Source of the DNA: Sphingobium amiense
Lineage (GTDB): Bacteria; Pseudomonadota; Alphaproteobacteria; Sphingomonadales; Sphingomonadaceae
Length of the DNA: 64,000 bases
Direction: 5' to 3'
Assembly (NCBI RefSeq): GCF_003967075.1
Contig: NZ_AP018664.1
Location: forward strand, 1,178,001 to 1,242,000
The translations under genes and the position numbers were made by a program. Within the stretch, counting starts at the first letter, position 1; every line of letters begins with the position of its first letter. Below, one piece after another: positions 35,787 to 44,540 of the stretch. Under the pieces are notes generated by a model. The model was not told the origin of the DNA, made no database searches, and was given only the letters and a program-made list of their open reading frames with translations.

Positions 35787-36245
35787 TCAGCTCTTTGTCT
35801 GGGGGCCGATGCCGAGGTCGGCGGGGCCGAAGGCGTGGGGGAGGAGTTGCGCGAGAGTGAAGGTGAGGATGCGCTCGCCGCCGGGCGTGGCGCAGTGGAT
35901 GGCGAGCGCGCGGCCGGCCATCTGCTCCGCCTCGTTCATGATCTGGCGGCAGCGGCCGCACGGCGTGACGAGCGCTTCCGCGCCGCCGTCCATCGCCCCG
36001 CCGAGGACCGCGATGGCCTCCACATCGGCAAGGCGCCCCTGCGCGTTGACGCTGGCGAGCGCGACGGTTTCGGCGCAGAGGGACAGGCCGTAGCTCGCAT
36101 TCTCGAAATTGCAGCCGGTGACGATGCCGCCGTCCGTCAGCCGTACCGCTGCGCCGACCGCAAAGCGGCTGTAGGGTGCATGAGCATGCGTCATCGCCCC
36201 GCGCGCGGCGGCGATCAACTGCTGCATCTGGGCGTCATGAGGCAT
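35787..36245 (-). CDS. cdd: Cytidine deaminase
   Basis: 152 residues. Short tetrameric type: APYSRFAVGAAVRLTDG, the catalytic GCNFENASYGLSLCAETVAL (zinc Cys plus Glu) and TPCGRCRQIMNE (two zinc Cys). It deaminates cytidine and deoxycytidine for salvage. The ATG at 36245 shares a base with the upstream GH25 stop (TAATG), indicating coupled translation. An in-frame extension to 36266 is unlikely. Confidence 0.93.
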   Translation of the reverse strand: MPHDAQMQQLIAAARGAMTHAHAPYSRFAVGAAVRLTDGGIVTGCNFENASYGLSLCAETVALASVNAQGRLADVEAIAVLGGAMDGGAEALVTPCGRCRQIMNEAEQMAGRALAIHCATPGGERILTFTLAQLLPHAFGPADLGIGPQTKS

Positions 36246-36913
36246 TAGGGCGTCACCACATTCCAACGGACCGGGCCGTCAACGCCGTCGATATGCCGCA
36301 TGTCGCTGGCTGTCCACATCACCCATGGCCCGCCGGTATAATCGGGCGGAAAGAAATTGCGGTCGAGCCAGAGCGTCCGGTTGATGCCGGAGCCGATGCG
36401 ATAGGTTTCGTTGAAATCCTCCGTCACGTTGATGAGGACCGGCTTGCCCGCATGGCCTTCGATCAGGTTCACCAGCGTGTTGAGATCCGAAAGCAGGCGG
36501 TCGCGCCCCGGCCGGGCCGTGCAGCGCGGGTCGAAGGCGAGGCGGATGGCGGGGGGCAGGGCGGCATTGTCGCGCGCCACGGTCGTCATGAAGGCCGTGC
36601 CCTGATCCGCGGGCGGGCGGCACAGGCTGAACTCCACCAAGGCTCCGTAGCGCAGCCCGGCCAGCCGCGCCCTGCGCCAGTTGTCGGCAAAGGCCGGGTC
36701 GCGCGCAGCCTGGCTGTCGGTCGCGCGGATATAGGCGAAATCCGCGCCCTGCGCCGCGATCGTGTCCCATTCGACCTGACCGTCGCCGCTGTCGATCGTC
36801 ACGCCCTGCGTCGGATATTCGGCACGGTCGGGCGTCCAAGCGCGCGCGTAGAGCCACAGCGCCGCCGCCAGCACCGCGACCGCCGCAAGCCCCGCCCCGA
36901 AACGGACGAACAT
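36245..36913 (-). CDS. GH25-like (lysozyme family) membrane-anchored protein
   Basis: 222 residues with an N-terminal membrane helix (FGAGLAAVAVLAAALWLYA). The body resembles glycoside hydrolase 25 muramidases: GVTIDSGDGQVEWDTIAAQGADFAYIRATD aligns with the usual GIDVSxHQGxIDW..., and KPVLINVTEDFNETY, WVMWTASD follow the barrel order. The canonical DVSxHQ opening is altered to TIDSGD, so activity is uncertain. TTG 36928 is an alternative start. Third in an operon with nucleotide-salvage genes, a context that gives no obvious functional link. Confidence 0.75.
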   Translation of the reverse strand: MFVRFGAGLAAVAVLAAALWLYARAWTPDRAEYPTQGVTIDSGDGQVEWDTIAAQGADFAYIRATDSQAARDPAFADNWRRARLAGLRYGALVEFSLCRPPADQGTAFMTTVARDNAALPPAIRLAFDPRCTARPGRDRLLSDLNTLVNLIEGHAGKPVLINVTEDFNETYRIGSGINRTLWLDRNFFPPDYTGGPWVMWTASDMRHIDGVDGPVRWNVVTP

Positions 36914-36941
36914 GCCCCCGAAACTCAACCCCCCGATGACC

Positions 36942-37424
36942 CTATCCCTTGATATGCAGCACGCAGATGAGCGTGAAGAGACGCCGCGCCGTATCGAAAT
37001 CGACGTCGATCTTTCCTTCCAGCCGTTCCTTCAGCAACTCCGCCGCGTCATTGTGGATGGCGCGGCGGGCCATGTCGACCGTTTCGATCTGCTGCGGCGA
37101 CGCATTGCTGATCGCCTGATAATAGCTGTCGCAGATGGCGAAATAGTCGCGGATCGGGCGGCGGAAGCGCCCGAGGCTGAGGATCAGGGCTTCCAGCGGG
37201 CTGTCGTCCTCCCGCCGGATTTCGATCACCAGACGGCCTTCCTCGACGCGCAGCAGCACCTTGTAGGGACCGGCATAGCCATCCTCATGGACGCGCTGCG
37301 GCGCGAAATGATTATCCTCCAGCAGATCGAAGATCGCGATCCGCCGTTCCTGCTCCACATCGGCGTTGCGCCACAGGATCGTGCGCTGGTCGAGCTGAAT
37401 GTCTATGATGCGGGGATCGGCCAT
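36942..37424 (-). CDS. UPF0262 family protein
   Basis: 160 residues. The family is recognised by RIIDIQLDQRTILWRNADVEQERRIAIFDLLEDN (in parts), YKVLLRVEEGRLVIEI, the PIRDYFAICDSYYQAI block and IHNDAAELLKERLEGKI. Function unknown; the family is nearly confined to alphaproteobacteria, where it often sits beside nucleotide or replication genes. First gene of the minus-strand operon, divergent from dnaB with about 127 bp between starts. Confidence 0.9.
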   Translation of the reverse strand: MADPRIIDIQLDQRTILWRNADVEQERRIAIFDLLEDNHFAPQRVHEDGYAGPYKVLLRVEEGRLVIEIRREDDSPLEALILSLGRFRRPIRDYFAICDSYYQAISNASPQQIETVDMARRAIHNDAAELLKERLEGKIDVDFDTARRLFTLICVLHIKG

Positions 37425-37551
37425 AATCGAAGCGATCAGTCAGTGCGGCGGCGGGCGGGGAAATGCAAGCGCGACTTATCCACAGATGCCTCCACAGAAG
37501 GTTTCCAACCTGCCCCTTGCACAGGCGGAGCCTTGGGAGGAAAGAGGGCGC

Positions 37552-39036
37552 ATGGTTGAATTGCTGAAGATCACGCCGCCCGACGCCGGGGCCACCGAAC
37601 TGCCGCGCAATGTCGAGGCGGAGGCCGCGCTGCTGGGCGCGATCATGATCGACAACCGTATTGCCGAGGATGTTCAGCTCAAGCTCAAGGCCGAACATTT
37701 CTTCGAGCCGCTGCACGGTCGCATCTATGACGCGATCATGCGTCTGCTGGATCGCGACATGGTGGCCAATCCGGTGACGCTGAAGCCGATGCTGGATATG
37801 GACCCGGCGCTCAAGGAATTGGGCGGCGCGGCCTATCTCGCGCAATTGACCGGCAATGGCGCGGCGCTGATCGGTGCGCGAGACTTCGCCAGCCAGATTT
37901 ACGATCTCGCGCTGTTGCGGCAGCTTGTCAGTGTTGGCCGCGAACTGGTTGAAAACGCAATGGATACGAGCGAGGACGTCAATCCCCGCGAGCAGATCGA
38001 GGCGGCGGAAGTCGCGCTCTACAAGGTGTCGGAGGGCGAGGGCGAGAGCGGATCGGTCAAGAGCTTCCTCGCCGCCTCCACCATGGCGGTGCAGGTCGCG
38101 GAGCGCGCGCTGAACAGCGGCGGGCATGTTTCGGGGATCACCACCGGCATCAACAGCCTCAATGCCAAGATCGGCGGCCTGCACAATTCGGACCTGATGA
38201 TCCTGGCGGGACGTCCGGGCATGGGCAAGACCTCGCTCGCGACCAACATCGCCTATAATGCGGCGTCGCGATGGGTCCGCGATAATGCGGACGGCATTCC
38301 GCCGGAAAAGAATATGGGCGCGAAGACGGCCTTTTTCAGCCTTGAAATGTCCGCCGATCAGCTCGCGACGCGCGTGCTGGCCGAACAGTCGGGCATCAGC
38401 GGCGAGGCGCTGCGCATGGGCAAGATCAGCCGCGCCGACTTCCAGAATCTGAGCCGCGCGGCGCGGGACTTGCAGGAACTGCCGCTGTTCATCGACGATA
38501 CGCCCGGCCTCACCATCGCGGCGCTGCGCACGCGGGCGCGGCGATTGAAGCGGCGGCACGACATCGGCTTCATCGTCGTCGATTATCTCCAGTTGCTTCA
38601 GGGCACCGGGCGCGGCAACGAGAATCGCGTCAACGAAATTTCCGAAATCTCGCGCGGTTTGAAGACGCTGGCGAAGGAACTTCATGTGCCGGTGCTCGCG
38701 CTGTCCCAGCTCAGCCGCGCGGTCGAGCAGCGCGAGGACAAGCGTCCGCAGCTTTCCGACCTGCGCGAATCCGGCTCGATCGAGCAGGACGCGGACATGG
38801 TCTGGTTCGTGTTCCGCGAGGATTATTACGAAGCGGCCAAGGAACCCAAGGTCGAGGACGAAACCGCCTATGCCGCGTGGCGCGAGAATATGGACCGCAT
38901 CTACGGCAAGGCGGAAGTCATCGTCGCCAAGCAGCGCCACGGGTCGACCGGGCGCATCCGCATGAAGTTCGACGCGAAGATCACGCGCTTCTCCGACCTC
39001 GCCGAGGACGGCTATGAGGATATGAGCTACGAGTGA
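37552..39036 (+). CDS. dnaB: Replicative DNA helicase DnaB
   Basis: 494 residues. N-terminal primase-interacting domain (LPRNVEAEAALLGAIMIDNR), linker, then the RecA-like ATPase domain: Walker A LAGRPGMGKTSLATNIA near residue 220, FFSLEMSADQLATRVLAE, IVVDYLQLLQG (Walker B), LSQLSRAVEQREDKRPQLSDLRESG (arginine finger region). There is a ~20-residue insertion after the Walker A helix (RDNADGIPPEKNMGAK), common in alphaproteobacteria. SD GGGAGG lies 13-18 bases upstream of the ATG. Ends head-on with cysH at a shared hairpin. Confidence 0.96.
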   Translation: MVELLKITPPDAGATELPRNVEAEAALLGAIMIDNRIAEDVQLKLKAEHFFEPLHGRIYDAIMRLLDRDMVANPVTLKPMLDMDPALKELGGAAYLAQLTGNGAALIGARDFASQIYDLALLRQLVSVGRELVENAMDTSEDVNPREQIEAAEVALYKVSEGEGESGSVKSFLAASTMAVQVAERALNSGGHVSGITTGINSLNAKIGGLHNSDLMILAGRPGMGKTSLATNIAYNAASRWVRDNADGIPPEKNMGAKTAFFSLEMSADQLATRVLAEQSGISGEALRMGKISRADFQNLSRAARDLQELPLFIDDTPGLTIAALRTRARRLKRRHDIGFIVVDYLQLLQGTGRGNENRVNEISEISRGLKTLAKELHVPVLALSQLSRAVEQREDKRPQLSDLRESGSIEQDADMVWFVFREDYYEAAKEPKVEDETAYAAWRENMDRIYGKAEVIVAKQRHGSTGRIRMKFDAKITRFSDLAEDGYEDMSYE

Positions 39037-39044
39037 GGCGGCCC

Positions 39045-39062
39045 GCCGGTCAGAAGACCGGC
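39045..39062. terminator. Convergent hairpin between dnaB and cysH
   Basis: GCCGGTC-AGAA-GACCGGC at 39045-39062, a perfect 7-bp stem with a tetraloop, 9 bp after the dnaB stop and spanning the cysH stop codon. No T tract on either side. Confidence 0.4.
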
Positions 39063-39841
39063 AGGTTCGCGGGATCGTCCGGATCGACGGCAGGCTTGTC
39101 CACCGGGGAAACCGGCGAATGGATGCCGCATTCCACCTTGTCCCAGCCCCTCCAGCGCCCGGCGCGGGGGTCTTCGCCCGGCAGCACCTTCGACGTGCAG
39201 GGTTCGCAGCCGATCGACAGATAGCCCTGCGCTTCGAGCGGATGGCGGGGCAGGTCGTGCTCGACGAAATAAGCGTCGAGATCGGCCTTGGTCCAGTCGC
39301 CCAGCGGATTGATCTTGAGCTTTCCGTCCTCGACCTCGAACCGGGGCAGGTTCTTGCGGGTCGAAGCCTGAAACGCCTTGCGGCCCGAAATCCACGCGTC
39401 GAGGCTGTCCTTGGCGCGCTTCATCGGCTCGACCTTGCGGATGTCGCAGCAGCCGTCCGGATCGTAGGACCAGCGCAGGCCCGTTTCGTCCTTCGCCGCC
39501 AGCACTTCGGGCCGGGGCGCGACGACACTGCTGTTGGTGAAGCCGAGCCGCTTCACCAGAAGATCACGATAATGGAGCGTTTCCGCGAACATCTTGAGCG
39601 TGTCGACGAAGATCACCGGCACGGTCGGATCGGCTTTCGCGATCAGATCGAGCAGCACCGCGCTTTCTGTGCCGAAGGAAGAGACGACGCCGACATTGCC
39701 CGCGAGCTTTTCCGCGAACACGGCCCTGAGCATCGTCAGCGCGTCCACGCCCTCAAACCGGGCGTTGAGCGCGTCGGCGTCTGCCTGGGTGAAGACGGGG
39801 CGAGCGTCGATGATGTCGATCTGGCGGGCAGGTTCAGCCAT
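39050..39841 (-). CDS. cysH: Phosphoadenylyl/adenylyl-sulfate reductase
   Basis: 263 residues. PP-loop SSFGTESAVLLDLIA, substrate-binding DTLKMFAETLHYRDLL, the cysteine pair in DPDGCCDIRK and the C-terminal GCEPCT. CC plus CxxC supplies four ligands for a [4Fe-4S] cluster, which marks the plant/bacterial APS-reducing type rather than the E. coli PAPS type. It makes sulfite from activated sulfate. Last gene of the cobA-DUF2849-cysI-DUF934-cysH operon; it overlaps the DUF934 stop by 8 bp. Confidence 0.93.
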   Translation of the reverse strand: MAEPARQIDIIDARPVFTQADADALNARFEGVDALTMLRAVFAEKLAGNVGVVSSFGTESAVLLDLIAKADPTVPVIFVDTLKMFAETLHYRDLLVKRLGFTNSSVVAPRPEVLAAKDETGLRWSYDPDGCCDIRKVEPMKRAKDSLDAWISGRKAFQASTRKNLPRFEVEDGKLKINPLGDWTKADLDAYFVEHDLPRHPLEAQGYLSIGCEPCTSKVLPGEDPRAGRWRGWDKVECGIHSPVSPVDKPAVDPDDPANLPVF

Positions 39842-40274
39842 CTGATGTCTCCGGGTGCCGCTTGGCCCAGATGGGGCTGCGGCCGTCGATGGTCTTCTGG
39901 TAAACATCGGCGTAGCGATTGAGCGCGCGGTCGACGGCAGCGTCGTCCAGCGGTCTGGCGGGATGAAAACTGTCGAAGCCGCAGCGACGCATGGCGTTGA
40001 TCTGGTCGACCAGCACGTCGCCGACGGCCCGCAGCTCACCCGCATAGCCCGCCTCGCGCAGGATGCGGGCGGCGGAATAGCCGCGCCCGTCGCCATAGGC
40101 CGGGAAGTTCACTTCCACGAGCGACAGGCGGTCGAGGTAGGGCAGCAGTTCGCGCGCATCCTCGCCCGCTTCGATGCGGACGGCGGTGGAGTTGGACTGG
40201 CCGGTGAAGGATTCGACCGTGACGCCCGGTTCCTGACTGGCTTCACCGTCGCGGAAGGAGAGGAACTCAACCAT
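39834..40274 (-). CDS. DUF934 protein of sulfate/nitrite assimilation operons
   Basis: 146 residues. The DUF934 core is visible: LSLVEVNFPAYGDGRGYSAARILRE, LRAVGDVLVDQINAMRRCGFDSF. The family nearly always sits between cysI-type reductases and cysH, as here, and is thought to assist sulfite reductase electron delivery or assembly; the mechanism is unknown. Overlaps both neighbours by 8 bp. Confidence 0.88.
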   Translation of the reverse strand: MVEFLSFRDGEASQEPGVTVESFTGQSNSTAVRIEAGEDARELLPYLDRLSLVEVNFPAYGDGRGYSAARILREAGYAGELRAVGDVLVDQINAMRRCGFDSFHPARPLDDAAVDRALNRYADVYQKTIDGRSPIWAKRHPETSDG

Positions 40275-41898
40275 AGATCGCCTCCTTGAAGGGCTTCATG
40301 CCGATGCGGCGATAGGTGTCGAGGAAGCGTTCCCCCTGCTCGCGCTGGGCGAGGTAGATGTCCGTCACCTTCTCGATCGCATCGACCACGCCGTCCTCGG
40401 AAAAGCCGGGGCCGGTGATCTGGCCGAGCGCGGCGTCCTCCGCGCCGGAGCCACCGAGCAGGAGCTGGAAATTTTCCACGCCCTTCCGGTCGACGCCCAG
40501 GATGCCGATATGCCCGGCATGATGGTGGCCGCAGGCATTGATGCAGCCGCTGATCTTGAGCTTCAGTTCGCCCAGTTCGGCCTGCCGTTCCGCGTCGGCG
40601 AAGCGCTGCGCGATCTTCTGCGCGAGCGGGATCGAGCGGGCGTTGGCGAGTGCGCAATAATCGAGGCCGGGACAGGCGATGATGTCGGTGATGAGGTCGA
40701 GATTGGCTTCGGCCAGACCCACATCTTCCAGCGCCTGCCATATCGCGGGCAGATCGGCCTTCTTCACATGGGGCAGGACGAGGTTCTGCGCGTGCGTTAC
40801 CCGGACCTCATCCAGCGAATAGCGTTCGGCGAGATCGGCGATGGCCGCGATCTGCTCCGCCGAAGCGTCGCCGGGGATGCCGGTCAGCGGTTTCAGGCTG
40901 ATGTTGACGATGGCGTAGCCCGGCGCCTTGTGCGCGGCGACCTGCCGGTCGACCCAGAGCGCGAAGGCGGGATCGGTGCGATCGACCTCTTCGGACAGGC
41001 CGGTTTCATAAGCGGGCGACGCGAAGAAGGCGCGGATGCGGGCCAGTTCCTCAACCGGCGGGTTAAGACCCAGATCACGCATATGCGCATATTCTTCCTC
41101 GACCTGCCGCTTATATTCCTCGACGCCGAGTTCATGGACGAGGATCTTGATCCGCGCCTTGTATTTGTTGTCGCGGCGGCCGTAGCGGTTGTAGACGCGC
41201 AGGCAGGCTTCGAGATAGGAGATGATCTCGTCTTCGCCCACGAAGTCCCTGATAAGCGGCGCGATCATGGGCGTGCGCCCCATGCCGCCACCGGCATAGA
41301 CTTCAGCGCCGATCCGTCCGTCGCGCTCCACCAGCTTCAATCCGATATCGTGCAGCCGCATCGCCGCCCGATCCTCCTCCGCCGCGATCACGCAAATCTT
41401 GAACTTGCGCGGCAGGTAGGTGAATTCCGGGTGGAAGCTCGACCACTGGCGCAGCAGTTCGGCCCAGGGGCGGGGATCGGTCAGTTCGTCGGCGGCGACC
41501 CCGGCATATTGGTCCGAAGAGATATTGCGGATGCAGTTGCCGCTGGTCTGGATGGCGTGCATCTCCACGCTCGCCAGTTCGGCGAGGATGTCAGGCGCGT
41601 CGGCCAGCTTGATCCAGTTATACTGAAGGTTCTGCCGTGTGGTGAAATGGCCGTAGCCGCGGTCATATTTCGCCGCGATTTCGCCCAGCTTGCGCAACTG
41701 CCTGCCCGACAGCGTGCCATAGGGAATGGCGACGCGCAGCATATAGGCGTGCAACTGGAGGTAGAGGCCGTTCATCAGCCGCAGCGGCTTGAACTGGTCT
41801 TCGGTGAGGGCGCCGGTCAGGCGGCGCTGCACCTGTTCGCGAAATTCCTCGACACGAATGTCCACCATCGACTGGTCGTAGCTGTCATAACGATACAT
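40267..41898 (-). CDS. cysI: Nitrite/sulfite reductase hemoprotein
   Basis: 543 residues. Siroheme/[4Fe-4S] enzymes have two cysteine motifs, here CPGLDYC near residue 405 and KISGCINACGHHHAGHIG near 450. The duplicated half-domains show LRLMNGLYLQLHAYMLRVAIPYG and RQNLQYNWIKL. It reduces sulfite to sulfide (or nitrite to ammonia). Placement with cysH and DUF934 favours sulfite. No flavoprotein CysJ is encoded here, so ferredoxin is a likely electron donor. Upstream DUF2849 and SUMT genes supply siroheme. Confidence 0.92.
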   Translation of the reverse strand: MYRYDSYDQSMVDIRVEEFREQVQRRLTGALTEDQFKPLRLMNGLYLQLHAYMLRVAIPYGTLSGRQLRKLGEIAAKYDRGYGHFTTRQNLQYNWIKLADAPDILAELASVEMHAIQTSGNCIRNISSDQYAGVAADELTDPRPWAELLRQWSSFHPEFTYLPRKFKICVIAAEEDRAAMRLHDIGLKLVERDGRIGAEVYAGGGMGRTPMIAPLIRDFVGEDEIISYLEACLRVYNRYGRRDNKYKARIKILVHELGVEEYKRQVEEEYAHMRDLGLNPPVEELARIRAFFASPAYETGLSEEVDRTDPAFALWVDRQVAAHKAPGYAIVNISLKPLTGIPGDASAEQIAAIADLAERYSLDEVRVTHAQNLVLPHVKKADLPAIWQALEDVGLAEANLDLITDIIACPGLDYCALANARSIPLAQKIAQRFADAERQAELGELKLKISGCINACGHHHAGHIGILGVDRKGVENFQLLLGGSGAEDAALGQITGPGFSEDGVVDAIEKVTDIYLAQREQGERFLDTYRRIGMKPFKEAIYG

Positions 41899-41901
41899 GG
41901 T

Positions 41902-42198
41902 TCAGATCACCCAGTTGCCGGCGTCGGCATCGTTCGGTTTAAGGGTCAGGTCGGGGCGCACGGTCGGCCCCAGCGCACGGATGCGGTCCTTGATATGGGC
42001 GGGGCGAATGCCGTCGTCGGTGACGCTGGCGTCGATGACATAGGCGCCCACCACGCGCAGCGCGGCTTCTTCCGACCGGGCGAGGTCGTCGCCCTGCGCG
42101 CCCACGTCGACGCTGTCGCTCACCTGGCGCGACCAGCCGTCGCCCGCCCACCAGATGACGTCGCCGCTCACCAGATCATTGCCCGTCAAAATCTTCAC
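41902..42198 (-). CDS. DUF2849 protein
   Basis: 98 residues from a GTG that overlaps the cobA stop by four bases. The family core is KILTGNDLVSGDVIWW and WSRQVSDSVDVG, then GAYVIDASVTDDGIRPAHIKDRIR (in parts). DUF2849 genes are found almost only between siroheme synthase and sulfite reductase genes in alphaproteobacteria. Function unknown; a small partner of siroheme insertion or sulfite reduction is a fair guess. Confidence 0.87.
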   Translation of the reverse strand: MKILTGNDLVSGDVIWWAGDGWSRQVSDSVDVGAQGDDLARSEEAALRVVGAYVIDASVTDDGIRPAHIKDRIRALGPTVRPDLTLKPNDADAGNWVI

Positions 42199-42977
42199 GC
42201 ACGCATCTCCGAACCATATTCCTTCATCCAGCCCGCCAGCACATCCTGCGCGTCGGCATAGGCTGCGACTTCGCCCACCACGATCAGGGCGGGGCTTTTG
42301 ACCTTCTCCCGCGCCACCATGTCGCCAAGGTCGGCGAGCAGGGTGCGCAGCGTGCGCATGTCGGCGCGGGTGCCGTTTTCCAGCACCGCGACGGGAAGCG
42401 TCGGCGATACGCCGTCGGCGATCAGCTTGTCTGCGATGGCGCGCGCGGTCGCCACGCCCATATAGATGACGAGCGTGCGGCCCTTGCCTGCAAGGCCCGA
42501 CCAGTCCTGATCCGTCAGCCCCTTGCACTGGCCCGCGACGAAGCTGACGGCGCTCGAAGCGGCGCGATGCGTGAGGGGGAGCTGCGCCTGCGCGGCGCTG
42601 CCGATGGCGGCGCTGATGCCGGGCACGATCTCGACCGGAACTCTCGCGGCGCGGCACGCCTCCATTTCCTCGCCGCCACGCCCGAAGATGAAGGGATCGC
42701 CGCCCTTGAGGCGCACGACCCGGCGTCCTTCGCGCGCCAGATCGACGAGCAGCGCGTTGATCGCGTCCTGCGGCATGGAATGGCGGCTGCGCTGCTTGGC
42801 GACGGAAATATAGTCCGCATCGGGCGACGCGAGCGCCAGAATTTCGGCGGACACCAGCCCGTCATGCACGATCACGTCCGCTTGCCCGATCAGGCGCGCG
42901 GCCTTGATCGTCAGCAGATCCGGGTCGCCCGGGCCTGCGCCGACGAGAAAGACGGTGGCAGGGGTGGTGTAAGCCAT
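42195..42977 (-). CDS. cobA: Uroporphyrinogen-III C-methyltransferase (siroheme pathway)
   Basis: 260 residues. SUMT motifs: VFLVGAGPGDPDLLTIKA, VVRLKGGDPFIFGRGGEE, EIVPGISAAIGSAA and TLVIYMGVA. It methylates uroporphyrinogen III at C2 and C7 to precorrin-2. It is a single-domain enzyme; the oxidase/chelatase half of CysG is not in this operon and must be elsewhere. ATG 42977 chosen; GTG 42986 is possible. First gene of the sulfite reduction operon. Confidence 0.9.
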   Translation of the reverse strand: MAYTTPATVFLVGAGPGDPDLLTIKAARLIGQADVIVHDGLVSAEILALASPDADYISVAKQRSRHSMPQDAINALLVDLAREGRRVVRLKGGDPFIFGRGGEEMEACRAARVPVEIVPGISAAIGSAAQAQLPLTHRAASSAVSFVAGQCKGLTDQDWSGLAGKGRTLVIYMGVATARAIADKLIADGVSPTLPVAVLENGTRADMRTLRTLLADLGDMVAREKVKSPALIVVGEVAAYADAQDVLAGWMKEYGSEMRA

Positions 42978-43064
42978 GGTCGTCACATGGCGAAAGTGCG
43001 GCTGCGGTTCAATTCAGAATGGGTATGGCGGGGATAAGGAAATGTTTGGACGGGTGAATGTCCG

Positions 43065-44498
43065 TCACTCGCCCATGGCGCTGACGTCGATGTCCCTGAG
43101 GCCGACGCCGATGGAGGCGCGCGGACTTTCGATCTCCGCCGAAACCACCGGATAGGCGCAATAGTCGGCCGCATAAAAGGCGCTGGGCCGGTGATTGCCG
43201 GAAATGCCGACGCCGCCGAACGGTGCGTTGGAGGTTGCTCCGTTGGTGGGGCGGTTCCAGTTGACGATACCGGCGCGGACATTCGACCAGAACTGGTTAT
43301 ACTGCTCGGGCGTCCCTCCGATCAGAGATGCCGACAGGCCGTAGCGGCTGTTGTTCGCTTCGCCGATGGCGTCCGCGAAATCGGCCACGCGAATGATCTG
43401 GAGCAGCGGGCCGAACAGTTCGACATCGGGCCGGTCCTTCACATCCGTCACGTCGATGATCGCGGGGCTGACGAAGGGAAGGCCTTTTTGCGGGCGGACC
43501 ATATGCTTGATCGGCCTGCCGCCGTTGCTCATCAGGTAGAGGAAGCTTTCGGTCAGGCCGTCCGCCATCTCATTGTCGATCACCGGACCCATATAGGGCG
43601 TGGGATCGGCATGGGGATGATCGACGATCAGCCGGTCGGCGATCTTCCGGATCTCCGCGATCAGGCGGTCAGCGATGCCGTCGCGCACGATCAGGCGGCT
43701 CGCCGCCGTGCAGCGTTGTCCGCTGGTCATGAAGGCGGACTGGACGACGATGGTCGCGGCGGCGTGGATTTCGGGCGTGTCCCAGACAACGATGGGATTG
43801 TTGCCGCCCATTTCCAGCGCGAGGATCTTGGAGGGCTGCCCGGCGAACTGCCGGTTGATGGCAAGGCCTGTCTGCGCCGACCCGGTGAAGAGGATACCGC
43901 CCACATCGGGATGCGCCGCCAGCGCCTTGCCCGCGTCGGCCCCGCCGAGCAGCAGCCGCACGGCATCGGTCGGCACGCCCGCCTCATGATAGAGTTTCAC
44001 CAGCATCTCGCCCACGGCTGGCGTCTTTTCAGAAGGCTTGAACACCACGGCGTTGCCCGCGAGCAGGGCGGGGACGATGTGGCCGTTGGGCAGATGCGCG
44101 GGGAAATTATAGGGTCCGAGCACCGCCATCACGCCATGGGGCTTGTGCCGGACCGACTGCCGCGCGCCGAGATTGGCCTCCAGCCTGCGCTGTCCGGTGC
44201 GTTCCGAATAGGCCGCGACGCTGATGTCGACCTTCCCCATGACGGCCGCGACTTCGGCGCGCGCGTCCCACAGAGGCTTGCCGGTTTCGCGGGCAATCAG
44301 GTCCGTCAGCGCATCCTCGTGGCGGCGCACGACATTGACGAAGCGGCGCAGCGTTTCGATCCGGTAGGCGATGGGCTGGGCCGCCCATTTCGGCCACGCG
44401 GCGCAGGCACGCTCCACCTCCGCATTCGCGTCGCCGGACTGACCCTGCCAGAGAAGCGCGCCGGTAGCGGGTTCGAACGAAGTGAGGGGAGCGGTCAT
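43065..44498 (-). CDS. astD: Succinylglutamate-semialdehyde dehydrogenase (AstD), paralogue 1
   Basis: 477 residues. Aldehyde dehydrogenase fold with AstD marks: GVMAVLGPYNFPAHLPNGHIVPALLAGNAVVFKPSE (in parts), ILFTGSAQTGLAI, catalytic Glu in ALEMGGNNP and Cys in FMTSGQRCTAASRL, and GGVGISGNHRPSAFYAADYC at the end. It oxidises N-succinylglutamate semialdehyde in arginine succinyltransferase catabolism. No astABCE genes adjoin it; the downstream neighbour is the SUMT gene. A second copy lies at 50245-51654. Confidence 0.88.
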   Translation of the reverse strand: MTAPLTSFEPATGALLWQGQSGDANAEVERACAAWPKWAAQPIAYRIETLRRFVNVVRRHEDALTDLIARETGKPLWDARAEVAAVMGKVDISVAAYSERTGQRRLEANLGARQSVRHKPHGVMAVLGPYNFPAHLPNGHIVPALLAGNAVVFKPSEKTPAVGEMLVKLYHEAGVPTDAVRLLLGGADAGKALAAHPDVGGILFTGSAQTGLAINRQFAGQPSKILALEMGGNNPIVVWDTPEIHAAATIVVQSAFMTSGQRCTAASRLIVRDGIADRLIAEIRKIADRLIVDHPHADPTPYMGPVIDNEMADGLTESFLYLMSNGGRPIKHMVRPQKGLPFVSPAIIDVTDVKDRPDVELFGPLLQIIRVADFADAIGEANNSRYGLSASLIGGTPEQYNQFWSNVRAGIVNWNRPTNGATSNAPFGGVGISGNHRPSAFYAADYCAYPVVSAEIESPRASIGVGLRDIDVSAMGE

Positions 44499-44540
44499 TT
44501 GTGTCCGCTATGCCGGAAAATGGTTAATGAAAGAAGAGGC

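Noticed and set aside
44515-44530. CtrA half-site (TTAACCAT on the minus strand) before astD paralogue 1
   Set aside because: Only one half-site, no partner at the 7-base spacing; expected by chance in AT-rich gaps.
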